Of a stretch of 64,000 bases of DNA, positions 28,525-38,479 are shown one piece after another (the stretch's first letter is position 1; each line of letters opens with the position of its first letter). Made by a program: the position numbers and the translations under genes. A model generated the notes under the pieces. The model worked only from the letters and a program-made list of their open reading frames with translations. It ran no database searches and was not told the DNA's origin. Source of the DNA: Opacimonas viscosa (GTDB taxonomy: Bacteria; Pseudomonadota; Gammaproteobacteria; Enterobacterales; Alteromonadaceae); assembly GCF_024199005.1 (NCBI RefSeq), contig NZ_JANATA010000013.1, positions 1 through 64,000 on the forward strand, read 5' to 3'.

Positions 28525-29384
28525 AAGGTCTGCACGCTACACGTCTAATCAGTGCGCAACGTTCACAAGGTTTTACGTTGGTCGAAGTCATGATTGCGTT
28601 AGCCTTAGGTGCTGTTATATCTCTAGCGGTTATCCAAGTCATGATCAGTAATTCCGTCACCGAGAGATTAAATCGAGCATTAACTTCGGTGCAAGAAAAT
28701 GGGCGGTTTGGCATGTTGCGTCTGCAACAAGATGTTTTGTTATCCGGTCGCTATGACCCGCTATCAGCTGATTTAAATCGCTCTGTGGATATTGCCGAAG
28801 AGGATTTTTTTGTGCGTCAGCATCCGGTTGTGTTAGTCAATGAATTTAGCTCTCGTGCAGCTTTGGGGATCACGAATGGGGCTGATGGTAGTAACGATCG
28901 CTTAGTCGTTGTCGGACAGCATAATGTGGATTGCCGGGGTTATCACTTGGGCTATGCTACAGGAGAAGAGTTTCCGGTGGTTAACGAATACTTTGTTGCA
29001 GAAGGCACTTTAAAATGTCGCGGTTTTGATCTGCGTGTTTTACGTGGTTTGCGCACCGCTGTGGGACACAATAATCACGCCGCTTATAGCTTGCTAGATG
29101 GCGTCGAAAGTTTCCAAATTTTGTACGGCATAGATGCCTTAAATAACGGACGTGTCAGTCAATACGTCACAGCAGATAATGTTTTGGTCAGTGAGCAAGT
29201 TATTGCTATTCGTATCGGTATGTTATTGAAAAGTACTGACGCGATAAATGTGAATAACACACAAAGCTTTGCCGTTCTCAATGAAGCCCCTATTTTGCCA
29301 GAGAGTAGTCATGTGTATCGTCAGTTTGAAAACACCATACTGTTGCGGAATATGAAATACTATGTAGAAGGGGGCCTCCTATGA
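28521..29384 (+). CDS. pilW: Type IV pilus minor pilin PilW
   Basis: A 287-residue prepilin-like protein with cleavage motif QG followed by FTLVEVMIALALGAV (Glu +5). The length and the conserved QENGRFGMLRLQQD segment are typical of PilW. It starts inside the pilV stop (ATGA) and its own stop overlaps pilX in the same way, so the three are translationally coupled. Role: part of the pseudopilus-like initiation complex of type IV pili. Confidence 0.92.
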   Translation: MKGLHATRLISAQRSQGFTLVEVMIALALGAVISLAVIQVMISNSVTERLNRALTSVQENGRFGMLRLQQDVLLSGRYDPLSADLNRSVDIAEEDFFVRQHPVVLVNEFSSRAALGITNGADGSNDRLVVVGQHNVDCRGYHLGYATGEEFPVVNEYFVAEGTLKCRGFDLRVLRGLRTAVGHNNHAAYSLLDGVESFQILYGIDALNNGRVSQYVTADNVLVSEQVIAIRIGMLLKSTDAINVNNTQSFAVLNEAPILPESSHVYRQFENTILLRNMKYYVEGGLL

Positions 29385-29956
29385 ATAGTATGCGACACCA
29401 ACATGGCGTTGTAATGATTTTTGCGCTGCTAGTGTTACTTTCCTTGACTATGTTAGGCGTTGCCTCAGTGTCATCTGGTTTGCTCCAGACTAAAATGGCC
29501 AGCTCGCAAGAACAACAGTCGTTAGCGTTTAACGCTGCAGAAGCAGCCTTAGCCGGAGCGGTATTTGAAGCAGAGGATGAATCAGTATTAAGCGATGCGA
29601 GTTTACTTGATCCTTTGTCAGAAGCTCGTCAAGCGGCCGTGTTAGACCCAGCCGTAACAGAACTGAGCTGCTTTGCTAATCAAGGGTTTATCCAACGCAA
29701 TGTCACCAGTAATGGACTAAACTTTGGGGAGCGTCATATCACTGTAGCCAAATCTGACTCTCAGTCCCGTCTCACGAGTTGGTCGCGGACGGCTTTTGTC
29801 AAAGAACAAGCATGTCGAGGTTCCTCCAACGTTATTGGCGGCAGTAATATCAGTTGCCATATGTTTGTCGTGCGTGGCTGTGGGCAATTAGATAATAGTC
29901 CATTTGCGGTAGCAAACTCATTGACCGCATCGGTGTTTGCGCCTGCTTCTCAATAA
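29381..29956 (+). CDS. pilX: Type IV pilus minor pilin PilX
   Basis: A 191-residue protein with a short leader and G-VVMIFALLVLLSLTMLGVAS, the PilX-type N-terminus that lacks the usual Glu at +5, followed by the conserved EQQSLAFNAAEAALA segment of the PilX family. Its end lies 13 bp before the pilY1 start. It is required with PilV and PilW for minor-pilin complex formation. Confidence 0.9.
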   Translation: MNSMRHQHGVVMIFALLVLLSLTMLGVASVSSGLLQTKMASSQEQQSLAFNAAEAALAGAVFEAEDESVLSDASLLDPLSEARQAAVLDPAVTELSCFANQGFIQRNVTSNGLNFGERHITVAKSDSQSRLTSWSRTAFVKEQACRGSSNVIGGSNISCHMFVVRGCGQLDNSPFAVANSLTASVFAPASQ

Positions 29957-29969
29957 CGAGGTCATTTTT

Positions 29970-32900
29970 ATGCATGTATTATCAGCTACTAAGATCCATC
30001 GTGTACCGGTATTTTGCCTTGCTTTTATATTGACCTGTCTAGTGAGTTTGGCCAGTTGGGCGGATGATTTAGAAATTTATCTTGGTACGGGTAATCAAGC
30101 CGTTACCTACAATCCTAATGTACTTTTTATCATGGATACATCTGGCAGTATGAGTGGCAAAGATGGTACCTCGCAAACCCGTTTATTACGGGTACAAAAT
30201 GCGTTGAATGCAGCGCTCTCAAGTGCCACAAATATCAACGCGGGACTCATGCGGTTTTCCGATTATGGTGGTCCAATATTATATCCGGTAAGAGATATTG
30301 ATAGCGTGGTGGCTCCTGAGATTATTGCACCAATTGCACAAGGATTGGATGATGCGGTTGAAGTCAATAACACAGTCAATACTAGCTCGACTAACTTAAT
30401 CCTAGTTGATGGAACCGACACTCGATATACAGGATTACGCTACCAAAAACTGAATATTCCTCGCAATGCCATTATTACCAAGGCTTATTTGCGGTTTACA
30501 GCGCGAGTGGCGAATACCGAAAATGCGGTAATTCAGATACATGCTGAACTATCCGGTTCTGCAGCCGATTTTTCTACTAGCGCAATCTCCACCCGAAATT
30601 TGAACACCCAGCCTGTCATCTGGGATTCAGATAATATCTTTGCTAATACCGGCAGTGTCATTAATTCACCAGACCTAAGTGCTTTGGTCCAAGAAGTGGT
30701 GAATCAAAACACTTGGTGTGGTGGTAATGATCTTGCGTTAATTTTGCTTGGGACGGGGAGTACTGCCAGTGCGCAAAGACAAACGTATGGGTTTGAACAA
30801 GGCACTGGTGCTGCGCCACAACTCGTCATTGAGTATGATGACTCAACCGCAACAGGTTGTACTGCTGGAACCTTCACCTACCAAGTGACTGACCAATCTG
30901 AGAATGCTGAAGAGCGCAGTAATGGTCGAGAATCTACCGGGAGTGAGCTGACGTTCCGCAGTCAATCTAACGATTACATCGGAGTGCGTTTTCAAAACAT
31001 AAATCTGCCACAAGGGGCAACTGTAATAAATGCTTACATTGAGTTTACAGCTTACCAGACTAACTCAGGCAGTAATGCGCGTATGACTATCCAGGGGGTA
31101 AACCAAGATGACCCTGATGATTTTAGCCCTTATATTCGATATATGCTCAGAGATAAGCCCAAAACCGTAGCAGTGCAATGGGAGAATATTGGTGCATGGA
31201 ATCGTAATAATACTTATCAAACTCCTGCGTTAACTGGGATCGTCCAACAAATACTGAACCGTTCAGGCTGGCAACCGAATAATGCAATGATGTTTATATT
31301 TTCTAATTTCAGTAGCGCTAAACGTGGAGGTTACACGTATAACGGAAAGCCGTCTGGTGCCGCAAAATTAATCATTGAATATCAGGCAAACGCAATCCCA
31401 GGTAGTTCTTCCACCGTGCGAGAATTACTGCAAAGTAAAGTGGATAGCCTGACACATAGTGGTTTAACGCCGATCGTTGATACATTATATGAAGCCGTTT
31501 CTTATTATGGCGGGCGAAATGTGGAGTATGGCTTGCAAAGAGGACCCAATGGGATCAGTTCCACGGTACGTCGCAACACGCGAGTGAGTCATCGCTTATC
31601 CTATACGGGGAGTGACGCCGTTCGTCCATCTGGATGTACCGAAGATAATTTAGATGCCAGTGCATGCGTCGGGGAGTACATACCTACTCCAGCGACATAT
31701 ATCTCCCCAGTGACCGATTTGCAGTGCCAAACCAATAACCATATTGTATTGTTATCGGATGGGGCCGCTAACAATAATCACAGTGTGAGTAAAATTCAAA
31801 CTTTGCTTGGTAAAACATGTTCCGGAAGCGGGGGAGAAAAATGTGGTTTAGATTTGGTTGACAATGTATCGCAATCAAACAGTTCAGCCATAGGTGCTAG
31901 AGTGATCACACATACGATTGGTTTTGCTGCAAACGCCACTGCGAATAACTTTTTGAACCAACTCGCCTTGCGCGGCGGTGGTGGATTTTACCAAGCAGAC
32001 AATTCAACTGAACTAGTCGATGCCTTTCAACAAATCTTACGCTCGGTAAAAGACGTCAACGCGACATTTGTTTCTCCTGGGGTAGCGGTGAACCAACTCA
32101 ACCGTCTCACGCATAAAGATGAATTGTATTTTGCCTTATTCAAGCCTTCAGAAGGTGCCGTGTGGCCTGGTAATTTAAAAAAATATAAAATCACTGGCGA
32201 TACGATATTAGATAAAAATGGTGCAAATGCCGTAGATACCACTACCGGCTTTTTTTCAGAATTTGCACATTCTTATTGGTCTACGCTAGCAGATGGCAAT
32301 GATGTTCGACAGGGTGGAGCTGCGAGTAAACTCAGTTTGGCTCGCAATGTATATTATTTCTCGAACACGCCTGGCAGTATATTTAAAACCTCTAATCGCT
32401 TGAGTGAGAGTAATCTGGGGATCAAGACGAGTGACTTGGCATTAGATACATTGCCGGATCCTACTGGATTAAGAAATCTTGTTTTGCAGTGGGCTCGCGG
32501 TGTTGACGTACGTGATGATGATGGCGATGGTGATAATACGGATATTCGTCAACAAATGGGGGACCCTATACATTCCCAACCTGTGATCATGAATTATAGT
32601 GCAACAGACAGTGCTATTTTGGTCGCGACGAATCACGGGATGCTGCACTCGTTTGATGCGGAAACCGGAGTTGAAAACTTTGCAATTATGCCGCAAGAAC
32701 TCATGTCGAATCTCTATGAGTTTTACCAAGATGGGTCCTCTTATAATCATATTTATGGTTTAGATGGCGATTTGGTGTTACGTCGAGTCGGTGACAAAAC
32801 ATACCTATACGTAGGGATGCGTCGAGGTGGTGACAATTATTATGTCTTTGATATAAGTAGTAAATTAGATCCTAAACTGGTCTTTACCATAGACGGCGGT

Positions 32901-34070
32901 CAAGGTGCTTTTAGTAAGCTTGGGCAAACGTGGTCACGTCCAACAATAACTAAAATGCAAATTGGCACTGAGTCAAAGAATGTGATGATCATTGGTGGGG
33001 GCTATGACGACAGTCAAGACACCAAAACAGTTCGCAGCCCAGATTCAGTCGGTAACGCCATTTTTATTATTGATGCTGATACTGGTGCGAAATTATTTGA
33101 AATAAGCGCATCATCAGCAGATTTAATCGTGAGTGATATGGATTATGCTATTCCTGGACGGATTTCTAGTATTGACCGTGATAATGACGGTTACGTGGAT
33201 CATCTATATGCGGCAGATACCGGCGGTCAATTATTTCGTTTTGATATTTATAACGGCCAGACCGGTGCCAACCTCGTCAAAGGACAACGAATCGCTGATT
33301 TTGGTGGAGACACAGAGGCCACAAATAGACGTTTCTATTACGGCCCCGACATTTCTGCAATCAGTCAAGATACACAGCCTTTTTACGCGATTGCTATGGG
33401 TTCTGGGCATCGAGCACACCCACTGAATACCACGATTCAGGATGGTTTTTATATGTACCGTGATGAAGGCGTGTTTAAGCGAGATGAAAATGGAGCATTT
33501 ACCTTTCCATCCAGTACGATAACCCCTGCGAGTTTGTATGATGCGAGTGCACACTTGTTGACCACCGGGAATGAATTAGAAAAAGCCGCAGCGTTGACGG
33601 CCTTTCAAGGCAAACAAGGTTGGCGTATTGATCTTCAAGCAGGTGGTGAGAAAGTGTTAGCTTCACCTTTGATTCTGGATTATCAGGTGTTTTTTACTAC
33701 TTACGTGCCAGCCTCATTGAGTAATAGTTTATGTGCTCCTCCTTCAGGTAATTCCAGAGCGTATTTGGTGAATTTATTTAATGGTAATGCGGTCACTGAC
33801 CTCAATGAAAATACGATTACAGAAAGTGTTGACCGCTACGCTCAACTCAGTCAAACCGGGATTGCGCCTGACACTAAAATTTTGATTGAGAATATTGTGA
33901 AGCCGGTGGTATGTCTGGGCGCTGAATGTGTTTCAGCGGTAATCGAGTATGACAATGATGGTAATGAAATTACGTGCACAGGCGACTTTGCATGCCTTGC
34001 TCGCAACATTTATGGACGCTTCGAGCGCGTTCAACAACAGTCATGGACGACCGAAATAGAGAAAAACTAA
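29970..34070 (+). CDS. pilY1: Type IV pilus tip adhesin/assembly protein PilY1 with inserted repeat modules
   Basis: A 1366-residue exported protein with a signal peptide (cleavage likely after ASWA, residue 31). A von Willebrand A domain begins with MIDAS motif DTSGS (56-60), is interrupted by two related beta-rich modules (about 128-290 and 303-472), and resumes to about residue 720 with the Thr of SGLTP and LLSDG. The C-terminal beta-propeller contains the calcium-binding loop DRDNDGYVD (about 1069-1077), essential for PilY1 control of pilus extension and retraction. The start at 29970 has GAGG eight bases upstream. The two modules share patterns such as YTGLRYQKLNIPRNA and YIGVRFQNINLPQGA and end in LVIEYDD or LIIEYQA. 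They resemble DNRLRE-type surface modules (inference). Confidence 0.92.
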   Translation: MHVLSATKIHRVPVFCLAFILTCLVSLASWADDLEIYLGTGNQAVTYNPNVLFIMDTSGSMSGKDGTSQTRLLRVQNALNAALSSATNINAGLMRFSDYGGPILYPVRDIDSVVAPEIIAPIAQGLDDAVEVNNTVNTSSTNLILVDGTDTRYTGLRYQKLNIPRNAIITKAYLRFTARVANTENAVIQIHAELSGSAADFSTSAISTRNLNTQPVIWDSDNIFANTGSVINSPDLSALVQEVVNQNTWCGGNDLALILLGTGSTASAQRQTYGFEQGTGAAPQLVIEYDDSTATGCTAGTFTYQVTDQSENAEERSNGRESTGSELTFRSQSNDYIGVRFQNINLPQGATVINAYIEFTAYQTNSGSNARMTIQGVNQDDPDDFSPYIRYMLRDKPKTVAVQWENIGAWNRNNTYQTPALTGIVQQILNRSGWQPNNAMMFIFSNFSSAKRGGYTYNGKPSGAAKLIIEYQANAIPGSSSTVRELLQSKVDSLTHSGLTPIVDTLYEAVSYYGGRNVEYGLQRGPNGISSTVRRNTRVSHRLSYTGSDAVRPSGCTEDNLDASACVGEYIPTPATYISPVTDLQCQTNNHIVLLSDGAANNNHSVSKIQTLLGKTCSGSGGEKCGLDLVDNVSQSNSSAIGARVITHTIGFAANATANNFLNQLALRGGGGFYQADNSTELVDAFQQILRSVKDVNATFVSPGVAVNQLNRLTHKDELYFALFKPSEGAVWPGNLKKYKITGDTILDKNGANAVDTTTGFFSEFAHSYWSTLADGNDVRQGGAASKLSLARNVYYFSNTPGSIFKTSNRLSESNLGIKTSDLALDTLPDPTGLRNLVLQWARGVDVRDDDGDGDNTDIRQQMGDPIHSQPVIMNYSATDSAILVATNHGMLHSFDAETGVENFAIMPQELMSNLYEFYQDGSSYNHIYGLDGDLVLRRVGDKTYLYVGMRRGGDNYYVFDISSKLDPKLVFTIDGGQGAFSKLGQTWSRPTITKMQIGTESKNVMIIGGGYDDSQDTKTVRSPDSVGNAIFIIDADTGAKLFEISASSADLIVSDMDYAIPGRISSIDRDNDGYVDHLYAADTGGQLFRFDIYNGQTGANLVKGQRIADFGGDTEATNRRFYYGPDISAISQDTQPFYAIAMGSGHRAHPLNTTIQDGFYMYRDEGVFKRDENGAFTFPSSTITPASLYDASAHLLTTGNELEKAAALTAFQGKQGWRIDLQAGGEKVLASPLILDYQVFFTTYVPASLSNSLCAPPSGNSRAYLVNLFNGNAVTDLNENTITESVDRYAQLSQTGIAPDTKILIENIVKPVVCLGAECVSAVIEYDNDGNEITCTGDFACLARNIYGRFERVQQQSWTTEIEKN

Positions 34071-34083
34071 GGGTGGATTCTTT

Positions 34084-34545
34084 ATGCAACGACAATCAGG
34101 TTTTACATTACTCGAATTAATGATCACGGTGGCTATCATTGGGATTATTGTAACGGTCGCTTTTCCTAGTTATCAAGGCATCACAAACCAATCGGCAAGA
34201 GCAACTGCCCAAGCCGATTTGATGGCGTTTGCTGCAGCAATGGAGCGCCATAAAGCGGCTCATTTTAGTTACGCTGGTGCAGCGGCTAGTGGCGCCGATA
34301 CTGGTGCACCAACTGTATTTCAAACGTTTTCCCCTGCAACGGGAACGAACAGTGCTAAAGATTATGATTTAACAGTGAGTGCCATCAATGGCAATGGTCT
34401 GACTTACGTGTTAAAAGCGACGCCAGTTACGGGCAGCCCCTTGGCTAGTGATGGAGCGTTATATGTTTTTTCGGATGGTCGTAAAGGATGGGATAAAAAT
34501 AATAATGGCAGTTTGGAAGCGAGCGAGTATTGCTGGCGCTGTTAG
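34084..34545 (+). CDS. pilE: Type IV pilin-like protein PilE
   Basis: A 153-residue prepilin with cleavage site SG followed by FTLLELMITVAIIGIIVTVAFPSYQ and Glu at +5. The C-terminus has a DKNNNGSLEASE acidic loop (EF-hand-like) and two Cys (CWRC), as in PilE minor pilins of Pseudomonas and relatives. It follows pilY1 by 13 bp, the normal pilY1-pilE order. It converges with the FimT-type gene only 6 bp away, and no terminator is visible between them. Confidence 0.9.
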   Translation: MQRQSGFTLLELMITVAIIGIIVTVAFPSYQGITNQSARATAQADLMAFAAAMERHKAAHFSYAGAAASGADTGAPTVFQTFSPATGTNSAKDYDLTVSAINGNGLTYVLKATPVTGSPLASDGALYVFSDGRKGWDKNNNGSLEASEYCWRC

Positions 34546-34551
34546 TGTAAC

Positions 34552-35094
34552 TCAAGAACAACTTAACGCTGTACCGCTATTCGTTTCGTGGATCCCATCA
34601 TTATCGGAGTCTTTGCTGACGGTCGCTCTACCTTGGAGTGAAATAAACAGCCCTCGAGCTGATGTGTCATTAGCGTCTTGGGCACAGATTTTTATCGTTG
34701 CTGGAGATGCACTAGCACCATTAAAATTAAATTGTACCGGTGAAGATGGGCCACTGATTAGCACATCCGTCGTTTGTGTCAGTGTTGTTAAAATGATCTC
34801 ATCCCCGTCTAGAATATTATTGGCATTGTCGTCAACAAATACCATTTTGTGACTATTCCAGTCTGTCCCACAAGACACAAAATCCGAGGTGGGACAGATG
34901 ATTGTTGTATTTTTTGTGTTAATGGCATGGTGCCTAGCAAATTGTATGACGCTACTGGTGTGGTTTAATTCGCCAATAATCAGGTTCTTTTGGTAAAGCT
35001 GATTCGCACTGGGCCCAACAAAAGTAAATGTGATCGCTAAGATACTCAAAGCAATCATCATTTCTAATAGCGTTAATCCATATTGCTGTTTCAT
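34552..35094 (-). CDS. Type IV pilus minor pilin, FimT/FimU (GspH-like)
   Basis: A 180-residue prepilin with leader KQQYG, LTLLEMMIALSILAITFTFVGPS and Glu +5, then the GspH-type block RHHAINTKNTTIICPT with the paired Cys. In many relatives fimT or fimU heads the pilV-pilE operon; here it is at the far end and on the opposite strand. It would join the same pilus initiation complex. Whether it is FimT or FimU cannot be settled by eye. Confidence 0.85.
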   Translation of the reverse strand: MKQQYGLTLLEMMIALSILAITFTFVGPSANQLYQKNLIIGELNHTSSVIQFARHHAINTKNTTIICPTSDFVSCGTDWNSHKMVFVDDNANNILDGDEIILTTLTQTTDVLISGPSSPVQFNFNGASASPATIKICAQDANDTSARGLFISLQGRATVSKDSDNDGIHETNSGTALSCS

Positions 35095-35327
35095 ATGCCC
35101 CTCTTTAATAAAGCATTTTCAGTGCTATAATCCTAATGCAAATTCATCTGTTTTTAGGTATTCTTATGTATACAAGGCATTGTCTGTCATACGTGGGTTT
35201 GCAACCTTACTTTGCAACCTTACAAAGTACCAACGTTGTATCGTTTGCCGGTATTGGATAATGACAAAACTTCAGTTGTAAAACGACTGTCTCAATGGTG
35301 TGTTTTCGCAAAATTAAGGATTTCAAA

Positions 35328-36173
35328 ATGTCAGTGAATGATATTTTACAAGAGATGAGAGTCTTACCTGAGATTGATGTAGCACAAGAAATTGCTCGTC
35401 GTACTGCGTTTATCCAACAGCAGCTCAAGTCTTCAGGTTGCTCGACATTGGTACTGGGTATTAGTGGGGGGATTGATTCGTGCACTTTAGGGCGTTTGGC
35501 TCAATTAGCAGTTGATAAACTCAATGCAACAGAACAAACCGATAAATACCAGTTTGTTGCAGTGCGCCTTCCTTACAACACCCAAGTGGATGAAGCAGAC
35601 GCTCAAGCGTCGATTGATTTTATTCAGCCTTCACAAAGTGTTACGGTGAATGTGGCGCCTGGAGCCGACGCAATCCATGCATCTGTTACCCAAGGGTTAA
35701 ACGAACAAGGTTTAATGCCTAGTGCAGAGTCTCATATTGATTTTGTTAAAGGTAATGTCAAAGCCCGCACACGGATGGTTGCCCAATACGAAATAGCCGG
35801 TTTACTTGGCGGTTTGGTTCTAGGGACGGATCATAGTGCAGAAAATATTACGGGTTTTTATACGAAATATGGCGATGGAGCATGTGATCTTGCACCTTTA
35901 TTTGGTTTAAATAAACGTCAAGTAAGGGCCCTAGCGAATGCAATGGGAGCGCCTGAATTTGTGGTCAACAAAGCGCCGACTGCTGATCTGGAATCACTGA
36001 ATCCGCAGTTAGCAGACGAACAAGCATTAGGGTTAACATACGATGAGATAGATGACTTTTTAGAAGGTCGTCAAGTAGCTGCCCATGTCACCGATAAACT
36101 GGTGAGTATTTATTACAAAACACAGCACAAACGAGTGCCAATCCCAACAATTTACGATAATGAGATGGTATAA
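35328..36173 (+). CDS. nadE: Ammonia-dependent NAD synthetase
   Basis: A 281-residue enzyme close to E. coli NadE (275). It has the PP-loop [24 protein letters not shown], the [14 protein letters not shown] segment and [19 protein letters not shown]. It converts deamido-NAD, ATP and ammonia to NAD. The start ATG at 35328 is supported by AAGGA seven bases upstream; an 11-codon upstream extension is unlikely. The upstream gap contains a 13-bp tandem duplication (TTTGCAACCTTAC, 35198-35223). It abuts glnB with no spacing, a link between nitrogen sensing and the ammonia-using step. Confidence 0.97.
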   Translation: MSVNDILQEMRVLPEIDVAQEIARRTAFIQQQLKSSGCSTLVLGISGGIDSCTLGRLAQLAVDKLNATEQTDKYQFVAVRLPYNTQVDEADAQASIDFIQPSQSVTVNVAPGADAIHASVTQGLNEQGLMPSAESHIDFVKGNVKARTRMVAQYEIAGLLGGLVLGTDHSAENITGFYTKYGDGACDLAPLFGLNKRQVRALANAMGAPEFVVNKAPTADLESLNPQLADEQALGLTYDEIDDFLEGRQVAAHVTDKLVSIYYKTQHKRVPIPTIYDNEMV

Positions 36174-36512
<339 letters not shown>

Positions 36513-36515
36513 CTA

Positions 36516-36532
36516 GCCTTGTAAAGCAAGGC
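36516..36532 (+). repeat. Short hairpin after glnB
   Basis: GCCTTG (36516-36521), loop TAAAG and CAAGGC (36527-36532), starting 4 bp after the glnB stop. No T tract follows; possibly an RNA-stabilising or processing hairpin ahead of the larger terminator. Confidence 0.4.
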
Positions 36533-36538
36533 CTATAC

Positions 36539-36621
36539 AAAAAGCCCATTGTTAAATCGCTACACTATGCATGACAAAGCATGTTTTACATAGATAGGGA
36601 CATTAACAATGGGCTTTTTTT
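36539..36621. terminator. Bidirectional terminator with long stem and 47-nt loop
   Basis: AAAGCCCATTGTTAA (36541-36555) pairs perfectly with TTAACAATGGGCTTT (36603-36617), with A and T runs outside giving further pairs. The loop holds smaller nested arms (CTATGC and GCAT, CATAG). Placed between convergent glnB and slyD, it has a T run in both directions. Confidence 0.75.
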
Positions 36622-36679
36622 GTGAGTATAAACCGTGTTTTAGGCTAGTATGGTCTATTTTCTAGACCACACAAACCTT

Positions 36680-37165
36680 TTAGTGATCGTGTCCACAACC
36701 GCCCGGTGCATGGGCATGTCCGTGAGCGATTTCTTCATCAGTCGCTGCGCGTACATCTAAAATTTCAACATCGAATTTTAATTCAACACCTGCCAATGGA
36801 TGATTACCATCTACCACCACTTCTTCTTCTGTAGCATCAATGACCATTACGGTTTGTTCACCGTCGTCGGTTTGGGCACGAAATGTCATCCCAACGTTGA
36901 CTTCGTTATCACCGAATAACGTTTTTGGTACGGTTTGCACTAACTGTTCATGACGCTCGCCATAAGCATTTTCCGGTGACACTTCAATTTCATACTTATC
37001 ACCAACCGTTTTACCCAGTAATGAATCTTCTAAACCTTTGATTAGGTATTGGCTTCCCTGAAGATGCATCATGGGCTCGCCCGAGCGAGAAGAATCGATT
37101 TCTGTACCGTCGGTAGTCGATACTGTGTAATGCATGGTGACAACTGTATTTTGAGCAATGTTCAT
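36680..37165 (-). CDS. slyD: FKBP-type peptidyl-prolyl isomerase SlyD
   Basis: A 161-residue isomerase with the FKBP core (VVTMHYTVSTTDGTEIDSS, LIKGLEDSLLGKTVGD), the insert-in-flap chaperone domain (YGERHEQLVQTVPKTLFG) and a short His- and Cys-containing tail HGHAHAPGGCGHDH. The tail supports nickel binding as in SlyD, although it is shorter than in E. coli. It follows ygfZ by 17 bp on the same strand and ends in the bidirectional terminator. It differs from fkpB at 25909, which lacks the metal-binding tail. Confidence 0.93.
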   Translation of the reverse strand: MNIAQNTVVTMHYTVSTTDGTEIDSSRSGEPMMHLQGSQYLIKGLEDSLLGKTVGDKYEIEVSPENAYGERHEQLVQTVPKTLFGDNEVNVGMTFRAQTDDGEQTVMVIDATEEEVVVDGNHPLAGVELKFDVEILDVRAATDEEIAHGHAHAPGGCGHDH

Positions 37166-37182
37166 GGTGCGCGCGTTCCTGT

Positions 37183-38109
37183 CTAATCTTCTAAAGTGTA
37201 AGGTAGAGGTTTAATCTTAAAAATAACCTCTGGTTGTTCTTTTAACCTAAGCGGTGTAGCAGTTTCGATATCGTTGGGTAAAACGGCGAATACCCAATTT
37301 TCTTCAGCTAGCCCTGCGGAAGTTAAAACTTGTCCAGCGCGACGCCAATTTTCACCTAACTGTTGCTCTATAATGGCACCAACTGGAATATTTGTCACCT
37401 CTGAGCTATGTAAAATATAGCCGGCACGTTTATTTTTACCTAAATACTTGGTTCTAGCGACCACTTCTTGGCCCATATAACAGCCTTTGGTAAAGTCGAT
37501 CGCACCGGGTAAAGCTTGGAGGTTCAACATCTGTGGCACAAATTCACCACTGGTTACCGCTTGGATGCTGCCAATCCCGTCGCAGATATTTAAGGCTTCC
37601 CAAACATGACTACCTGAGCTTAATTCGTGATCGACTGATTTATAAGCAATCAAATAACGTGAATGTGTGCCAGCAAAACCGATTACAATAGTATCTTCAT
37701 TTTTGGCTGGATCTTTATCAACATTTAATGTCGAAAATATGTTCGATTCGGGTAATGCCCCGACAACCGCATATTCATCGGATACATCGGTGATGGTAAC
37801 TTTTGAAAAAACGCCATATTTTTTTAATTCAGCCAATGATTTTTCGGTCGCTGATTGATGCATAAATAAAAACAGACCGTCATGAGCGCGAAATGCCAAG
37901 AACATACTCCACATTTTGCCTTTAAAATCACAATGCGCCCCAAACGTGTGTTCACCTATGGCTAAGGTTTCAACATTACAGGTGACTTGTCCCTGGATAT
38001 AGCTAATCGCATCGTCACCGGTGACAGAGATGACTGATAAATGTGTCAGTTCAGCGTCCCAAGTCGGACTGAGCTCTGACAATAAAGGGGGAATGGTTGC
38101 AACCGTCAT
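37183..38109 (-). CDS. ygfZ: Folate-binding tRNA-modification/Fe-S protein YgfZ
   Basis: A 308-residue protein of the YgfZ/GcvT-like family with the diagnostic motif KGCYMGQEVVAR (catalytic Cys) and the N-terminal ISVTGDDAISYIQGQVTCNV folate-binding region. It is needed for repair or assembly of certain Fe-S enzymes such as MiaB. It is divergent from sdhE, as in E. coli where ygfZ and sdhE-ygfX are head-to-head. slyD follows downstream. Confidence 0.95.
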   Translation of the reverse strand: MTVATIPPLLSELSPTWDAELTHLSVISVTGDDAISYIQGQVTCNVETLAIGEHTFGAHCDFKGKMWSMFLAFRAHDGLFLFMHQSATEKSLAELKKYGVFSKVTITDVSDEYAVVGALPESNIFSTLNVDKDPAKNEDTIVIGFAGTHSRYLIAYKSVDHELSSGSHVWEALNICDGIGSIQAVTSGEFVPQMLNLQALPGAIDFTKGCYMGQEVVARTKYLGKNKRAGYILHSSEVTNIPVGAIIEQQLGENWRRAGQVLTSAGLAEENWVFAVLPNDIETATPLRLKEQPEVIFKIKPLPYTLED

Positions 38110-38227
38110 ATTTTTTCCTTACATCGTTACATGTCTTAAGACTATTCAATTATAAAGAACAGCTGATTTTTTGATGGATTTGATTATAATATCTTTAAAT
38201 TACGTTATCGACTCAAGAGAAGCAAAC

Positions 38228-38479
38228 ATGTTTACAGAAAAACGCTTAAATCGTCTTAAATGGGCCTGCCGCAGAGGCATGTTGGAGTTAGACGTATTGT
38301 TTTTGCCCTTCGTGTTAGAAGCGTTTGATGATTTAAGTTATGCTCAACAAGAGACCTTTGAGCGTTTATTGACCTGTGACGACCCTGATTTATTCGCTTG
38401 GTTTATGGGACATCAAAAATGCGACGACCCTGCTTTGGCTGAAATGGTGGATAACGTATTACACCGAGTTAAAGTATAA
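38228..38479 (+). CDS. sdhE: FAD assembly factor SdhE
   Basis: An 83-residue protein with the family motif RRGMLELD near residues 15-22 (RGxxE, required for flavinylation of SdhA and FrdA). Length is typical. The ATG at 38228 was preferred over an upstream in-frame ATG because the family begins close to this Met. It is divergent from ygfZ. The following unknown gene starts at the base after its stop. Confidence 0.95.
   Translation: MFTEKRLNRLKWACRRGMLELDVLFLPFVLEAFDDLSYAQQETFERLLTCDDPDLFAWFMGHQKCDDPALAEMVDNVLHRVKV

Noticed and set aside
35166-35261. 31-codon open frame (MYTRHCLSYVG...) upstream of nadE
   Set aside because: Weak ribosome site, no hydrophobic or domain pattern, and it contains the local 13-bp tandem duplication; more likely untranslated promoter DNA.
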